A stretch of DNA of 64,000 nt from an uncultured Pseudodesulfovibrio sp. GTDB taxonomy: Bacteria; Desulfobacterota; Desulfovibrionia; Desulfovibrionales; Desulfovibrionaceae. Both the position numbers and the translations under genes were made by a program. Shown here piece after piece: positions 37,884-45,979 of this stretch (its first letter is position 1; every line of letters begins with the position of its first letter). Below the pieces are notes generated by a model. That model saw only the letters and a list, made by a program, of their open reading frames with translations. It ran no database searches and had not been told where the DNA came from. The stretch lies in contig NZ_OY782498.1 in NCBI RefSeq assembly GCF_963677845.1, forward strand, positions 1,306,001 to 1,370,000, written 5' to 3'.

Positions 37884-38834
37884 TTACCTCTTTCCGAAAG
37901 GTCTGGGGCGAATACGTTCCAAGACCGGCGTGAGCAGGTTGGCAAGCAGAATGGCAAAAGGCACTCCGTCAGGATAGATGCCATAGACTCGTATGATGAC
38001 AATCATGACCCCGGTAATTATTCCGAAGAGAAGCATGGGGATTTGTCTGTTAGGTGATGACGGGCCGTCGGTCGCCAGGAAAAAGGCGCCGAATAGCGTG
38101 GAACCAGTCAACAGATGGAGAGTTGGCGTGGCATAAATTGTGGGGTCAGCCATGTTGAAGAGACCCGCAGTAATAAGAACTCCTCCGATGACGCCGACCG
38201 GAATGATGGTGGATATATGTTTGCGAATGACGAGGAACAACGCGCCGACTACAACACCGGCGATTTGGGTTGCTCCTAGTCCACCGAGTTGTTTTCCGAC
38301 GAATAACGCACGGGAGTCCGTAATCATGACGGCATCAAGACCGAAGTTTTTGAGTTGGGCCAAGGGGTACGTAAGATCGACATTGAGCATGGTTGCATCG
38401 ATGTCCATGAATCCGGGCCAGGATATCCGACACACGGCCCACCCTATGAGCGGTGCACAGAATGGACTGCCGCCGAGTCCGCCAAACATCATTTTACCCA
38501 GTATAATGGATGCGGCACTTCCTATGGCAACAAGCCACCAAGGGGCCGATGCCGGTAAAAGAAATGCGAAGCAAAGTCCGACGGTGAAAGCGTGGAAATC
38601 GCGCACTTGGGGTTTTTGATCCATGAACATGGCGCACACAGCTTCTGTGAGGATAGCTGTTGCCACAGAAAGCGCCATGACGCGGAAAGCGGCCATGCCG
38701 TATGAAGTCATGGCCATAGCAGCCGCTGGTATCATAGCCAGAAGAATATTAACCATCCTTCCTTGAACAGTGATGCCACGATGTCGATGGGGTGGGACCG
38801 AGACGGTCAATGCAAATGGATTGAGTTGTTTCAC
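37884..38834 (-). CDS. rnfD: Rnf complex membrane subunit RnfD, divergent flavin site
   Basis: A 316-residue NqrB/RnfD-family protein with about 9-10 helices and the family start PFALTVSVPPHRHRG. In the loop where RnfD normally has D-x-x-S/T-G-A-T-P-L, this protein reads DIDATMLNVDLTYPLAQL (residues 144-161), with Thr155 at the aligned position but no S/TGAT. A GAT at 187-189 belongs instead to the later conserved turn (usually GSIGET). FAILLANLLTP near the end is normal. rnfG begins 3 bases after its stop. Confidence 0.9.
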   Translation of the reverse strand: MKQLNPFALTVSVPPHRHRGITVQGRMVNILLAMIPAAAMAMTSYGMAAFRVMALSVATAILTEAVCAMFMDQKPQVRDFHAFTVGLCFAFLLPASAPWWLVAIGSAASIILGKMMFGGLGGSPFCAPLIGWAVCRISWPGFMDIDATMLNVDLTYPLAQLKNFGLDAVMITDSRALFVGKQLGGLGATQIAGVVVGALFLVIRKHISTIIPVGVIGGVLITAGLFNMADPTIYATPTLHLLTGSTLFGAFFLATDGPSSPNRQIPMLLFGIITGVMIVIIRVYGIYPDGVPFAILLANLLTPVLERIRPRPFGKR

Positions 38835-38836
38835 GG

Positions 38837-39937
38837 TTATTTCTCCTCTCCAGCCACATTTTTGGCTCGTTCAAGTTCGTTTTTTGCGAGCCGGATATAC
38901 TGAAGCATGGGGCGTTGTGCGATACAGAAGAAGCCGCACAATCCACATTCAAAGCAGGCATCCACAGATTCATCGGCTGCTTTGTCGTACATGCCGAATT
39001 CCGCGTAGCTGGTGATCATGGCTGGATCGAGTCTGGCTGGGCAGTGACGAATGCATTCACCGCAACCAACACAAGGGGAATCCTGTGCAACCGGTGTGGG
39101 ATTTTTGACTAAAGTGATGGCGGTGGTGTCGCGAGCCACCCCCTGCATGGGGCTGGCAGCGGCTGACCCGCGAAGAACACCACCGAGTACTATACGGTCT
39201 CTATCTTCGATGTTGTTGTCATTCTTGTTGATGATTTCACCGACAGGTGTGCCAAGGAAAAAGATTTGGTTTTTTTTATCCACCGTGACCATGGTTTCCA
39301 TGACAGGCAGGCCCGTTTCCATGATTCTTCCGATGTGAAAGACTGTTTCGAGCCCCACTACGAGCGTGTTGTCCGGGTTTTCCTTGCCGGTGACGGTCAA
39401 AGCAACCATGGGGTCCAATCCGGCAGGGTACTGTTCTGAGATTTCAGTGTATCGTGTGCCGTCCAGCAGGTTCGATCCATTGATCGCGGCTAAATAGGTG
39501 GCAGGAGGTGCATATATGGAAAGAAGAGCCTGTATGCCCCGTTCAAGAGTTGTCTTGGCTGTAGACAGAAGTGTTGAGCGAGCAGAGAGGCCTTGTTCTT
39601 CATCCACACCATTTATGATTAATGTCTGAATACCCGAAGCTGTTTTGATGTCAGCCCCAAGCTCAATGAGTATTTTCAGAAGCTCTTGTCCTGCAATACC
39701 ACTGAGCGAAGTGGGTTCGACTGTTTCGTCGCCTTTAGCTGTTATGCGAATTCGGTAAGGATCGATATGATCGATGGTTCCAGCTATCGGAGCGTGGATA
39801 TCCCCAAGGCCAGAAACAGAGGTCGTGGCAATTCGTTCACCGCGTTTGACAATCTGACCACACGTAACGAGGGGACAGTGCCTTTTTAGCGTTATTTCAG
39901 CCTGCGAAATGGCTGGAGGTGTATCGTGCTTATTCAT
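38837..39937 (-). CDS. rnfC: RnfC-like subunit lacking the NADH/FMN-binding loop
   Basis: A 366-residue RnfC, about 70 or more residues shorter than usual. The N-terminal biotin-carrier-like domain and the soluble-ligand-binding SLBB part are present, and two 4Fe-4S clusters are seen at 289-300 (CVGCGECIRHCP) and 328-338 (CFECGLCGFFC). Between residues 78 and 120, where typical RnfC/Nqo1-like proteins have the glycine-rich GxGGAGFPT loop and ECEPYLT, this one runs IAGQELLKILIELGADIKTA then LIINGVDEEQGLSAR. The NADH/FMN site is therefore missing. NAD(P)H may instead react at the GltD-like module of RnfB. Confidence 0.85.
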   Translation of the reverse strand: MNKHDTPPAISQAEITLKRHCPLVTCGQIVKRGERIATTSVSGLGDIHAPIAGTIDHIDPYRIRITAKGDETVEPTSLSGIAGQELLKILIELGADIKTASGIQTLIINGVDEEQGLSARSTLLSTAKTTLERGIQALLSIYAPPATYLAAINGSNLLDGTRYTEISEQYPAGLDPMVALTVTGKENPDNTLVVGLETVFHIGRIMETGLPVMETMVTVDKKNQIFFLGTPVGEIINKNDNNIEDRDRIVLGGVLRGSAAASPMQGVARDTTAITLVKNPTPVAQDSPCVGCGECIRHCPARLDPAMITSYAEFGMYDKAADESVDACFECGLCGFFCIAQRPMLQYIRLAKNELERAKNVAGEEK

Positions 39938-39943
39938 GTTCGC

Positions 39944-40711
39944 CTACCTGCTGATGTGGCATTGGTTACAGTTGTCAGGTCCATACGGGCCAACCTCGTT
40001 CTCTTCGTGGCAGGACATGCATTGGTCGTGGAATGCATTCATGCGTGGAAGAACGAGTTCCCGTGTTTCGGATTCATGGCATTTGTTACAGGAGGTGAAG
40101 TCGCCCTCGTATTGAGTCATATCCACTTGAATATGGCAGGATTTACAGCTTGAGAGGCCTTTATCAAACATGTCTTCATGACAGTTTGCACAGCTTTGAT
40201 GTCCAGCCAGACGCATGCTCAACAGATCTCCAGAGTCATCACCTTTGTGGCAGTTGGCACATTTTTGTGGCTCGGGTTCGATTTCTTTGCCGTGATGGCA
40301 GTCATAGCAATCGTCTGCGTAGTCTTTGTGTTCTTCATGATCGAAAATTACTGCTTCATATTCAGTGTGATGACAGCGAACACAGTATGATTCATTAGGA
40401 AATGAATCCATGTGGTTGTTTATGTATTCTTCATTAAATTCGTTGGGATGACATGAGCCGCAATCAAGCGCCTTGTTGTCCTCCATGGTCATTTCATCGG
40501 TGCCTTTTTCGTGGTGACACTGAACACAGTTGATTTGGTAGTCACGATGATGGACGAGGTGGGAAAAGATGACTTTTCCGCCATTGTTCTGGAATAGGAT
40601 TCGTGCTGGCATCTGTGCTTTTTCACTGGTTTTGACGTATCCAATTGCGGACGCTGCCAAGAGTAAAATCGCTGCAAGAATGACCGGAAGTATCTTCGAA
40701 TTTGAACGCAT
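39944..40711 (-). CDS. Decahaem c-type cytochrome of the Rnf operon
   Basis: A 255-residue exported protein with an N-terminal hydrophobic segment (about 8-25) that may stay as a membrane anchor. It holds ten CxxCH haem sites: CVQCH, CGSCH, CVRCH, CYDCH, CANCH twice, CKSCH, CNKCH, CMSCH and CNQCH. No lipobox is seen. A multihaem cytochrome next to rnf is known in Desulfovibrio and methanogens, where it is thought to pass electrons between Rnf and periplasmic carriers. GAGAGGA precedes the ATG; it is first in the rnf operon and only 6 bases from rnfC. Confidence 0.92.
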   Translation of the reverse strand: MRSNSKILPVILAAILLLAASAIGYVKTSEKAQMPARILFQNNGGKVIFSHLVHHRDYQINCVQCHHEKGTDEMTMEDNKALDCGSCHPNEFNEEYINNHMDSFPNESYCVRCHHTEYEAVIFDHEEHKDYADDCYDCHHGKEIEPEPQKCANCHKGDDSGDLLSMRLAGHQSCANCHEDMFDKGLSSCKSCHIQVDMTQYEGDFTSCNKCHESETRELVLPRMNAFHDQCMSCHEENEVGPYGPDNCNQCHISR

Positions 40712-40750
40712 CTTTCCTCTCCGTCGCCTGAGCGCGACAGCTCAACAGTT

Positions 40751-40800
40751 AAAAAAAAGTTTTTTATCCTACGGGCGGTCATCAATGACCGCCCGTAGGA
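40751..40800 (-). terminator. Terminator after the SLC13 transporter gene
   Basis: A perfect 15-bp stem (TCCTACGGGCGGTCA and its complement, loop TCAA) lies just past the transporter stop. Read on the minus strand it is followed by an A-rich stretch and then eight T. It separates the C4-acid operon from the cytochrome-rnf operon by under 100 bases. Confidence 0.8.
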
Positions 40801-40809
40801 AGGAGGTGT

Positions 40810-42351
40810 TTATTTAGGCATGACAGCCCAATCCGGCACGGAGTGGAGATCGATTCCCCAGACAACGGGCAGGAGGTATACGACAAAGATCGTAATTAAG
40901 AGGGTTCCTATGATGTTTAACCATAGGCCTGCCTTGGCCATTTGTTTGATTGATATGCATCCGCTACCGAAGACGACTGCGTTGGGCGGCGTTGCTACGG
41001 GGAGCATGAATGCGAAGGAAGCGGCAACACATGCACCTACGATAGTTGCATAGGGATGGACTCCCATTGCAATAGCGGCGCTACCCATGATCGGGACAAG
41101 GAGTGTTGCTGTGGCTGTATTGGAAGTAATTTCCGTTAGGAAGATGGTAATCAGTACAACTGCTCCGACGAACACCATGATGCTCGTTCCTTCAAGACCA
41201 CCAAGCTGGGAGGCGATAAAAGTTGCCAAGCCGGTTTTGGCAAAGCCGTTGGCAATAGCCAGACCACCACCGAAAAGCAGGATTACATCCCAAGGAATTT
41301 TGACGGCGGTTTTCCAATCCAGAAGGAATTCACCTTTTTTGAAGTTGGTCGGAATGGCGAACAAGATTAAGGCGCCAAGGATACCGATTGTGGCATCGTG
41401 GATGTATCCGAAGTTCGGCATGATATCGAGAACGAAAGGAGCTTTTTTCAGGAAACCGCGGGCCAACCAGAATGTGGCGACAAAACACCCGACCACAACG
41501 ATTTTCTTTTCTTCGGAAGACATGACGCCAAGCTTGCGAACTTCTTCATCGATGATTTCTTTACCACCAGCGAGTTTCATATTTCCCATGGGGAAAAGAA
41601 GCCTGGTGAGTACGACCCATGAGATGGCAAGCATGAGGACGGATAGCGGTACACCAAACATCATCCATTGACCAAAACCGATTTCAACGCCGAACAATTT
41701 ATCGATCATACCGACCATGATGGTGTTGGGGGGAGTACCGATAATGGTTGCAACGCCACCCATTGAGGCTGCGTAAGCAATACCAAGCATCAGACATTTA
41801 CCGAAGTTTGATTCTGGACCGGTGGTTGCACATGCACGCAGGGTTTTGGAGTCAAAACCTGTGGCCTGTTGGATGACGGCAAGCCCGATGGGGACCATCA
41901 TCATAGTCGTCGCCGTATTGGAAACCCACATGGACAGGAAGGCTGTGGCGATCATGAATCCAAGAATCATTCTGCCTGGACTGGTACCAACCATTCGAAT
42001 GGTATGGACGGCAACCCGTTTGTGCAGGTTCCATCTTTCCATGGTGACTGCGAGGAAGAAACCACCCATGAACAGGTATATCAGATGGTTGGCATAGGGG
42101 GCAGTAGCAGCCTTTGATTTCATGATGCCGAGCAATGGAAACAAGGCGATGGGCAAAAGGGATGTCGCCGGAATGGGAATCGCTTCCGTAATCCACCAGA
42201 TTGCCATGAACACTGTTACTGCGGCGACCCGCCAAGCTTCAACCTTCATTCCCTCAGGGGCAGGAAGGAGAAGCATTAATGCAAAGACGATGGGGCCTAG
42301 AAAGAACCCTACCATCCTGCCTTTTCCGCTTTCCTCTGCTGCTGCACTCAT
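40810..42351 (-). CDS. SLC13/DASS-family sodium:dicarboxylate symporter
   Basis: A 513-residue inner-membrane carrier with about 11-12 helices. The two signature SNT motifs, WVSNTATTMMMVPIGLAV in the first half and EITSNTATATLLVPI in the second, mark the substrate and Na+ sites of the VcINDY family, which carries succinate, fumarate, malate or related di- and tricarboxylates. Sulfate cannot be excluded by sequence, but its place beside malic enzyme, fumarase and fumarate reductase argues for C4 acids. It follows malic enzyme after 116 bases containing a stem-loop. Confidence 0.9.
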   Translation of the reverse strand: MSAAAEESGKGRMVGFFLGPIVFALMLLLPAPEGMKVEAWRVAAVTVFMAIWWITEAIPIPATSLLPIALFPLLGIMKSKAATAPYANHLIYLFMGGFFLAVTMERWNLHKRVAVHTIRMVGTSPGRMILGFMIATAFLSMWVSNTATTMMMVPIGLAVIQQATGFDSKTLRACATTGPESNFGKCLMLGIAYAASMGGVATIIGTPPNTIMVGMIDKLFGVEIGFGQWMMFGVPLSVLMLAISWVVLTRLLFPMGNMKLAGGKEIIDEEVRKLGVMSSEEKKIVVVGCFVATFWLARGFLKKAPFVLDIMPNFGYIHDATIGILGALILFAIPTNFKKGEFLLDWKTAVKIPWDVILLFGGGLAIANGFAKTGLATFIASQLGGLEGTSIMVFVGAVVLITIFLTEITSNTATATLLVPIMGSAAIAMGVHPYATIVGACVAASFAFMLPVATPPNAVVFGSGCISIKQMAKAGLWLNIIGTLLITIFVVYLLPVVWGIDLHSVPDWAVMPK

Positions 42352-42429
42352 GTTTACCTCCTAATATATTGGCAAAAAAGCCGTATTGATGATTGTAATC
42401 CCAGTCTTGAAACTCCCGGAACCCGAGAG

Positions 42430-42458
42430 CCGGGCAGGTCCGCAACAACCCTGCCCGG
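42430..42458 (-). promoter_or_regulatory. Stem-loop between malic enzyme and the transporter
   Basis: CCGGGCAGG and CCTGCCCGG pair perfectly around an 11-base loop, 10 bases after the malic-enzyme stop. No T run follows on the minus strand. It may set the ratio of transporter to enzyme mRNA through processing or partial termination. Confidence 0.4.
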
Positions 42459-42467
42459 TAAGAGGGG

Positions 42468-43787
42468 TTAGATACCGAGATCGTATGAATCGACGAAAGC
42501 TCCCACGCGAGCGGAGGAGTCTGCAATACGCTGACGCAGTTCCTTCTTGTATTCATCAAGATCAATCTTTTTGCGTGCGACACCTGTATCCATGGCAGCC
42601 TTGGCAACAGCCACGGAAACATATTCAATCAGCCGCAGGTCAAGAGCCTTGGGGATGATGTAGTCAATGCCGAATTCAAGCTTGTCGACTCCAAAGGCTT
42701 CGCAGACGTATGCCGGGGCAGGCTCTTTGGCGAGATCGGCCAGTGCTTGCGCTGCAGCAAGTTTCATCTCTTCATTGATGGCTGTGGCGCCGACATCAAG
42801 AGCGCCTCGGAAGATGAACGGGAATCCGAGAACGTTGTTTACCTGATTGGGGAAGTCTGAACGTCCGGTACCCATAATGGCGTCAGGACGAGCTTCTTTG
42901 GCATCGGTGTAGGAGATTTCCGGATCAGGGTTGGCGCAGGCGAAGATAATCGGGCTGTCTGCCATGGACTTGACCATTTCTTTGGAAACCATGTCCTTGA
43001 CGGACAGGCCGAGGAAACAATCAGCTCCTTCCATGGCCTCTGCCAGAGAGCCGTATTCTTTTTCTGTGGCGTAAGCTTGTTTGGTCTCATTGAGGTCCGT
43101 ACGGCTTTTGTTGATATGGCCGCGTGAGTCGAACATGGCGATGTTTTCGGGAAGGACACCCATACCTTTGTACAAGTTGGTACAAGCGATAGCTGCGGCG
43201 CCTGCGCCGGAGATGACAACGCGCATGCCTTCAGCTCTTTTGCCGGAGATTTCCAAGGCGTTCATCATACCGGCAGCTGTCACGATGGCGGTGCCGTGCT
43301 GATCGTCATGAAAGACAGGGATATTCATCTCTTTTTTCAATTTTTCTTCAATATAGAAGCATTCTGGGGCCTTGATGTCTTCAAGGTTGATGCCGCCAAA
43401 AGTCGGTTCCATGGCCTTGACTATTTCAATGATTTTGTCAGGATCGGAAACGTCGAGGTTGATATCAAAGACATCCACATCAGCGAAAACTTTGAACAGT
43501 ACACCTTTACCTTCCATAACTGGCTTGCCTGCGGCTGCACCTATATTGCCGAGACCAAGAACAGCCGTTCCGTTGGACACGACGGCGACCAGATTGCCGC
43601 GAGCGGTGTACTCGAAGGATTTCGATTCATCTTCAGCTATTTCCAGACAGGAGTGGGCAACACCAGGGCTGTATGCCATGGACAGATGTTTTTGAGTGAC
43701 GCACGGTTTGACAGGAACAACTTCAATTTTACCTTTTCTCCCCATGGAGTGAAAATCGAGAGCTTCTTGTTTGGTGAATAAGGCCAT
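42468..43787 (-). CDS. NAD(P)-dependent malic enzyme, short form
   Basis: Decarboxylates malate to pyruvate with NAD(P)H formation. The 439-residue short form shows the substrate block [31 protein letters not shown], and the dinucleotide site [17 protein letters not shown]. An acidic D follows the next strand (AMFDSRGHI), which favours NAD but is not decisive. It starts at ATG 43787, with AAGGAG upstream; a longer in-frame reading from 43865 runs into the neighbouring fumarase gene. No phosphotransacetylase domain is fused. It feeds pyruvate to Por. Confidence 0.95.
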   Translation of the reverse strand: MALFTKQEALDFHSMGRKGKIEVVPVKPCVTQKHLSMAYSPGVAHSCLEIAEDESKSFEYTARGNLVAVVSNGTAVLGLGNIGAAAGKPVMEGKGVLFKVFADVDVFDINLDVSDPDKIIEIVKAMEPTFGGINLEDIKAPECFYIEEKLKKEMNIPVFHDDQHGTAIVTAAGMMNALEISGKRAEGMRVVISGAGAAAIACTNLYKGMGVLPENIAMFDSRGHINKSRTDLNETKQAYATEKEYGSLAEAMEGADCFLGLSVKDMVSKEMVKSMADSPIIFACANPDPEISYTDAKEARPDAIMGTGRSDFPNQVNNVLGFPFIFRGALDVGATAINEEMKLAAAQALADLAKEPAPAYVCEAFGVDKLEFGIDYIIPKALDLRLIEYVSVAVAKAAMDTGVARKKIDLDEYKKELRQRIADSSARVGAFVDSYDLGI

Positions 43788-43812
43788 TTTTATCTCCTTG
43801 GATAACGGTTTT

Positions 43813-44370
43813 TTATTTGAGGCCGGCAGCTTTACGATCGGGGACGGCGTAGAGTTCTCCACCATGGGCGTCGTTGATAACGAGCAGGGGGAAGTCTGTG
43901 ACTTTCATTTCACGAACGGCCTCCGGGCCGAGCTCATCGAAGGCGATGACCGTGGATTCCGTGATGGAGTTGGACAAAAGCGCTCCTGCGCCACCTGTCG
44001 CACCGAAGTAAACGGCTGTGTGGTCCTGCATGGCCTGACGTGTTTCGTCATTGCGTTTACCTTTGCCGATGGTAGCCTTGAGGCCGAGGCTGTAGAGACG
44101 CGGGGCATAGGAATCCATACGATAGCTGGTTGTTGGACCGGCTGCGCCGATGGGGCGTCCCGGAGGGGCCGGGCTGGGACCAACATAGTAGATTGCAGCA
44201 CCTTCAAGGGCGAAAGGGAGTTCCTTGCCTGCGTCCAGCAGATCCACAAGTTTTTTGTGGGCAGCATCGCGGGCGGAGTAGATGGTGCCGGAGAGGAATA
44301 CGACATCGCCAGCCACAAGCTGTTTCATGTCTTCGTCTGTCAGCGGGGTATTCAGTTTATATTCAGCCAT
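43813..44370 (-). CDS. fumB: Class I fumarase, beta subunit
   Basis: The smaller chain (186 residues) of the two-subunit Fe-S fumarate hydratase, equal to the C-terminal domain of the long enzyme. It shows LNTPLTDEDMKQLVAGDVVFLSG (read as LNTPLTDEDMKQL and GDVVFLSG), YYVGPSPAPPGRPIGAAGPTTSYRMD (YYVGPSPAPPG, GPTTSYRMD) and FGATGGAGALL. The true start is ATG 44370, overlapping the stop of the alpha gene by one base (taATG), with GAGGAGG about 10 bases upstream; a longer reading to 44406 lies inside fumA. The tartrate/fumarate family cannot be fully split by sequence, but frd and mae next to it favour fumarase. Confidence 0.92.
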   Translation of the reverse strand: MAEYKLNTPLTDEDMKQLVAGDVVFLSGTIYSARDAAHKKLVDLLDAGKELPFALEGAAIYYVGPSPAPPGRPIGAAGPTTSYRMDSYAPRLYSLGLKATIGKGKRNDETRQAMQDHTAVYFGATGGAGALLSNSITESTVIAFDELGPEAVREMKVTDFPLLVINDAHGGELYAVPDRKAAGLK

Positions 44371-45209
44371 TAGAGTACGACCTCCTCGTGCCGTTGAGAG
44401 TGACACTGGATGTTTACGGCCAAGGGAAGACTTGCCAGATGGCAGGGATCGACAGCCATTTTCACACTGAGAGCAGTGGTTTTTCCGCCGAGGCCCATGG
44501 GACCGATGTCGAGTCTGTTGATGGCATCTTCGAGTTCCTTTTCCTTGGCTGCGATATCCGGATCAGGATGAGTGTCATCCAGTCGGCGCATGAGGGACTT
44601 TTTGGCAATGATGGATGCATGTTCAAAGGTGCCGCCGATGCCGAGGCCTACAACGATCGGAGGGCAGGGGTTTGGACCGGCTTCAGCCACACGATTGATG
44701 ACAAATTCCTTGATACCTTCCCAGCCTTGTGCTGGTGCCAACATGGTGCAACGACTCATGTTCTCACTGCCGCCGCCTTTTGCCATATAGACAATTTTCA
44801 GCGTGTCACCGGGGACGAAATCAAAGTGAATGATTGCGGGAGTGCCATCGCCTGTATTGGCCCGACTGAACGGGTCGCAAGCGGATTTTCGCAGAAAACC
44901 ATCGGCATACCCTTTACGAACACCTTCGTTGATGACTTCACGGAGATTGCCTCCGTCAATGCGAACGTCGTCGCCGACTTCAACAAAGAGGACGGCAAGG
45001 CCGCAATCCTGACAGAGGGGGAGTTTTGTACTTTTGGCAAGGTCGGCATTTTCCAGAAGTTGGCGCAGGACTTCCTTTGCGGAGTCACTGGTCTCTTTGG
45101 CCATCGCCTGTTCGAGTTTGGTGCGGACATCGCTCGGCAGCTCTGTATTTGCCTTGATGCACATGTTTGCCACGGCATCGACTATTTTGCTGGTTTTGAT
45201 TGTGCGCAT
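44370..45209 (-). CDS. fumA: Class I fumarase, alpha subunit
   Basis: The Fe-S chain of the fumarate hydratase, 279 residues. Cluster cysteines are visible in LPLCQDCGLAV, GPNPCPPIVVGLGIGG and NIQCHSQRH, near residues 65, 180 and 270. It interconverts fumarate and malate with an oxygen-sensitive 4Fe-4S cluster, normal for an anaerobe. It follows frdB by 2 bases and overlaps fumB by one, so the group is translated as a block. Confidence 0.95.
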   Translation of the reverse strand: MRTIKTSKIVDAVANMCIKANTELPSDVRTKLEQAMAKETSDSAKEVLRQLLENADLAKSTKLPLCQDCGLAVLFVEVGDDVRIDGGNLREVINEGVRKGYADGFLRKSACDPFSRANTGDGTPAIIHFDFVPGDTLKIVYMAKGGGSENMSRCTMLAPAQGWEGIKEFVINRVAEAGPNPCPPIVVGLGIGGTFEHASIIAKKSLMRRLDDTHPDPDIAAKEKELEDAINRLDIGPMGLGGKTTALSVKMAVDPCHLASLPLAVNIQCHSQRHEEVVL

Positions 45210-45211
45210 GA

Positions 45212-45952
45212 TTATTTCTTCCTGAAGATTTCTTTGATTGCTGTGATGCCCATCTTGCGGCGGAGGAAACCGAGTTGATCTTGCAGCGGCAGCCCTTTAG
45301 GGCAAACGTCTTCACAGGCCAGGAGGCCCATGCAGCCGAATATCCCGTTATCATTGCCGATGATTTCAAAGTATTGATCGTCAGAGCGTTCATCTCTGGG
45401 ATCGACAACAAATCGGGCGATGCGGTTCAGAGCCGCTGCTCCCATAAAATCATCCCGTAAGCGGGCTGTGCCGCATGCTGAGACACAACAACCACATTCG
45501 ATGCAGCGTTCGAGTTCATAGATTTGGTTGGCAACCTTGTCGTCCATGCGCTCTTCTTCCTTGGTCGGATCGAATGTCTTGGACGTGTGAACCCATGATT
45601 CGGTTTTGTCGTACATTTCTCTGAACCAGACACCCGTATCGACGGAGAGGTCTCCGACGAGTTTGAAGACGGGCAGGGGGTGCAATGTGATTTTGGTGGG
45701 TTGATCTTTTGTTTTGGTCTGACATGCCAGTCCCGGACGACCATTGATGACCATGGCGCATGCGCCGCAGATGCCTGCCCTACAACAGAAGTCGAAGATG
45801 AGGCTTGGGTCCTGTTCTTCACGTAATCTATTCAGAGCAATGAACAGGGTCATGTTCGGGGTTTCATCAAGGGTGTAGGTCTGCATGTGCGGGACCTCTC
45901 CCTTTTTTTCTGGATTATACCGGAATATTTCGAATTTTATTTCTCTACCCAT
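45212..45952 (-). CDS. frdB: Fumarate reductase/succinate dehydrogenase iron-sulfur subunit
   Basis: The 246-residue electron-transfer chain. It carries the 2Fe-2S ferredoxin domain (CCRAGICGACAM with the fourth Cys in LACQTK), the 4Fe-4S site CIECGCCVSAC and the 3Fe-4S site CMGLLACEDVCPKGLPL, in the usual order. It passes electrons between the flavin of FrdA and the haems of FrdC. It lies 27 bases after frdA. Confidence 0.95.
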   Translation of the reverse strand: MGREIKFEIFRYNPEKKGEVPHMQTYTLDETPNMTLFIALNRLREEQDPSLIFDFCCRAGICGACAMVINGRPGLACQTKTKDQPTKITLHPLPVFKLVGDLSVDTGVWFREMYDKTESWVHTSKTFDPTKEEERMDDKVANQIYELERCIECGCCVSACGTARLRDDFMGAAALNRIARFVVDPRDERSDDQYFEIIGNDNGIFGCMGLLACEDVCPKGLPLQDQLGFLRRKMGITAIKEIFRKK

Positions 45953-45979
45953 GATACGTTCCTTTTTTGATCCGGGTTA

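Noticed and set aside
43771-45278. Long plus-strand frames opposite fumA, fumB and malic enzyme (up to 382 codons)
   Set aside because: They lie fully antisense to well-supported genes and show no family motifs or start signals.
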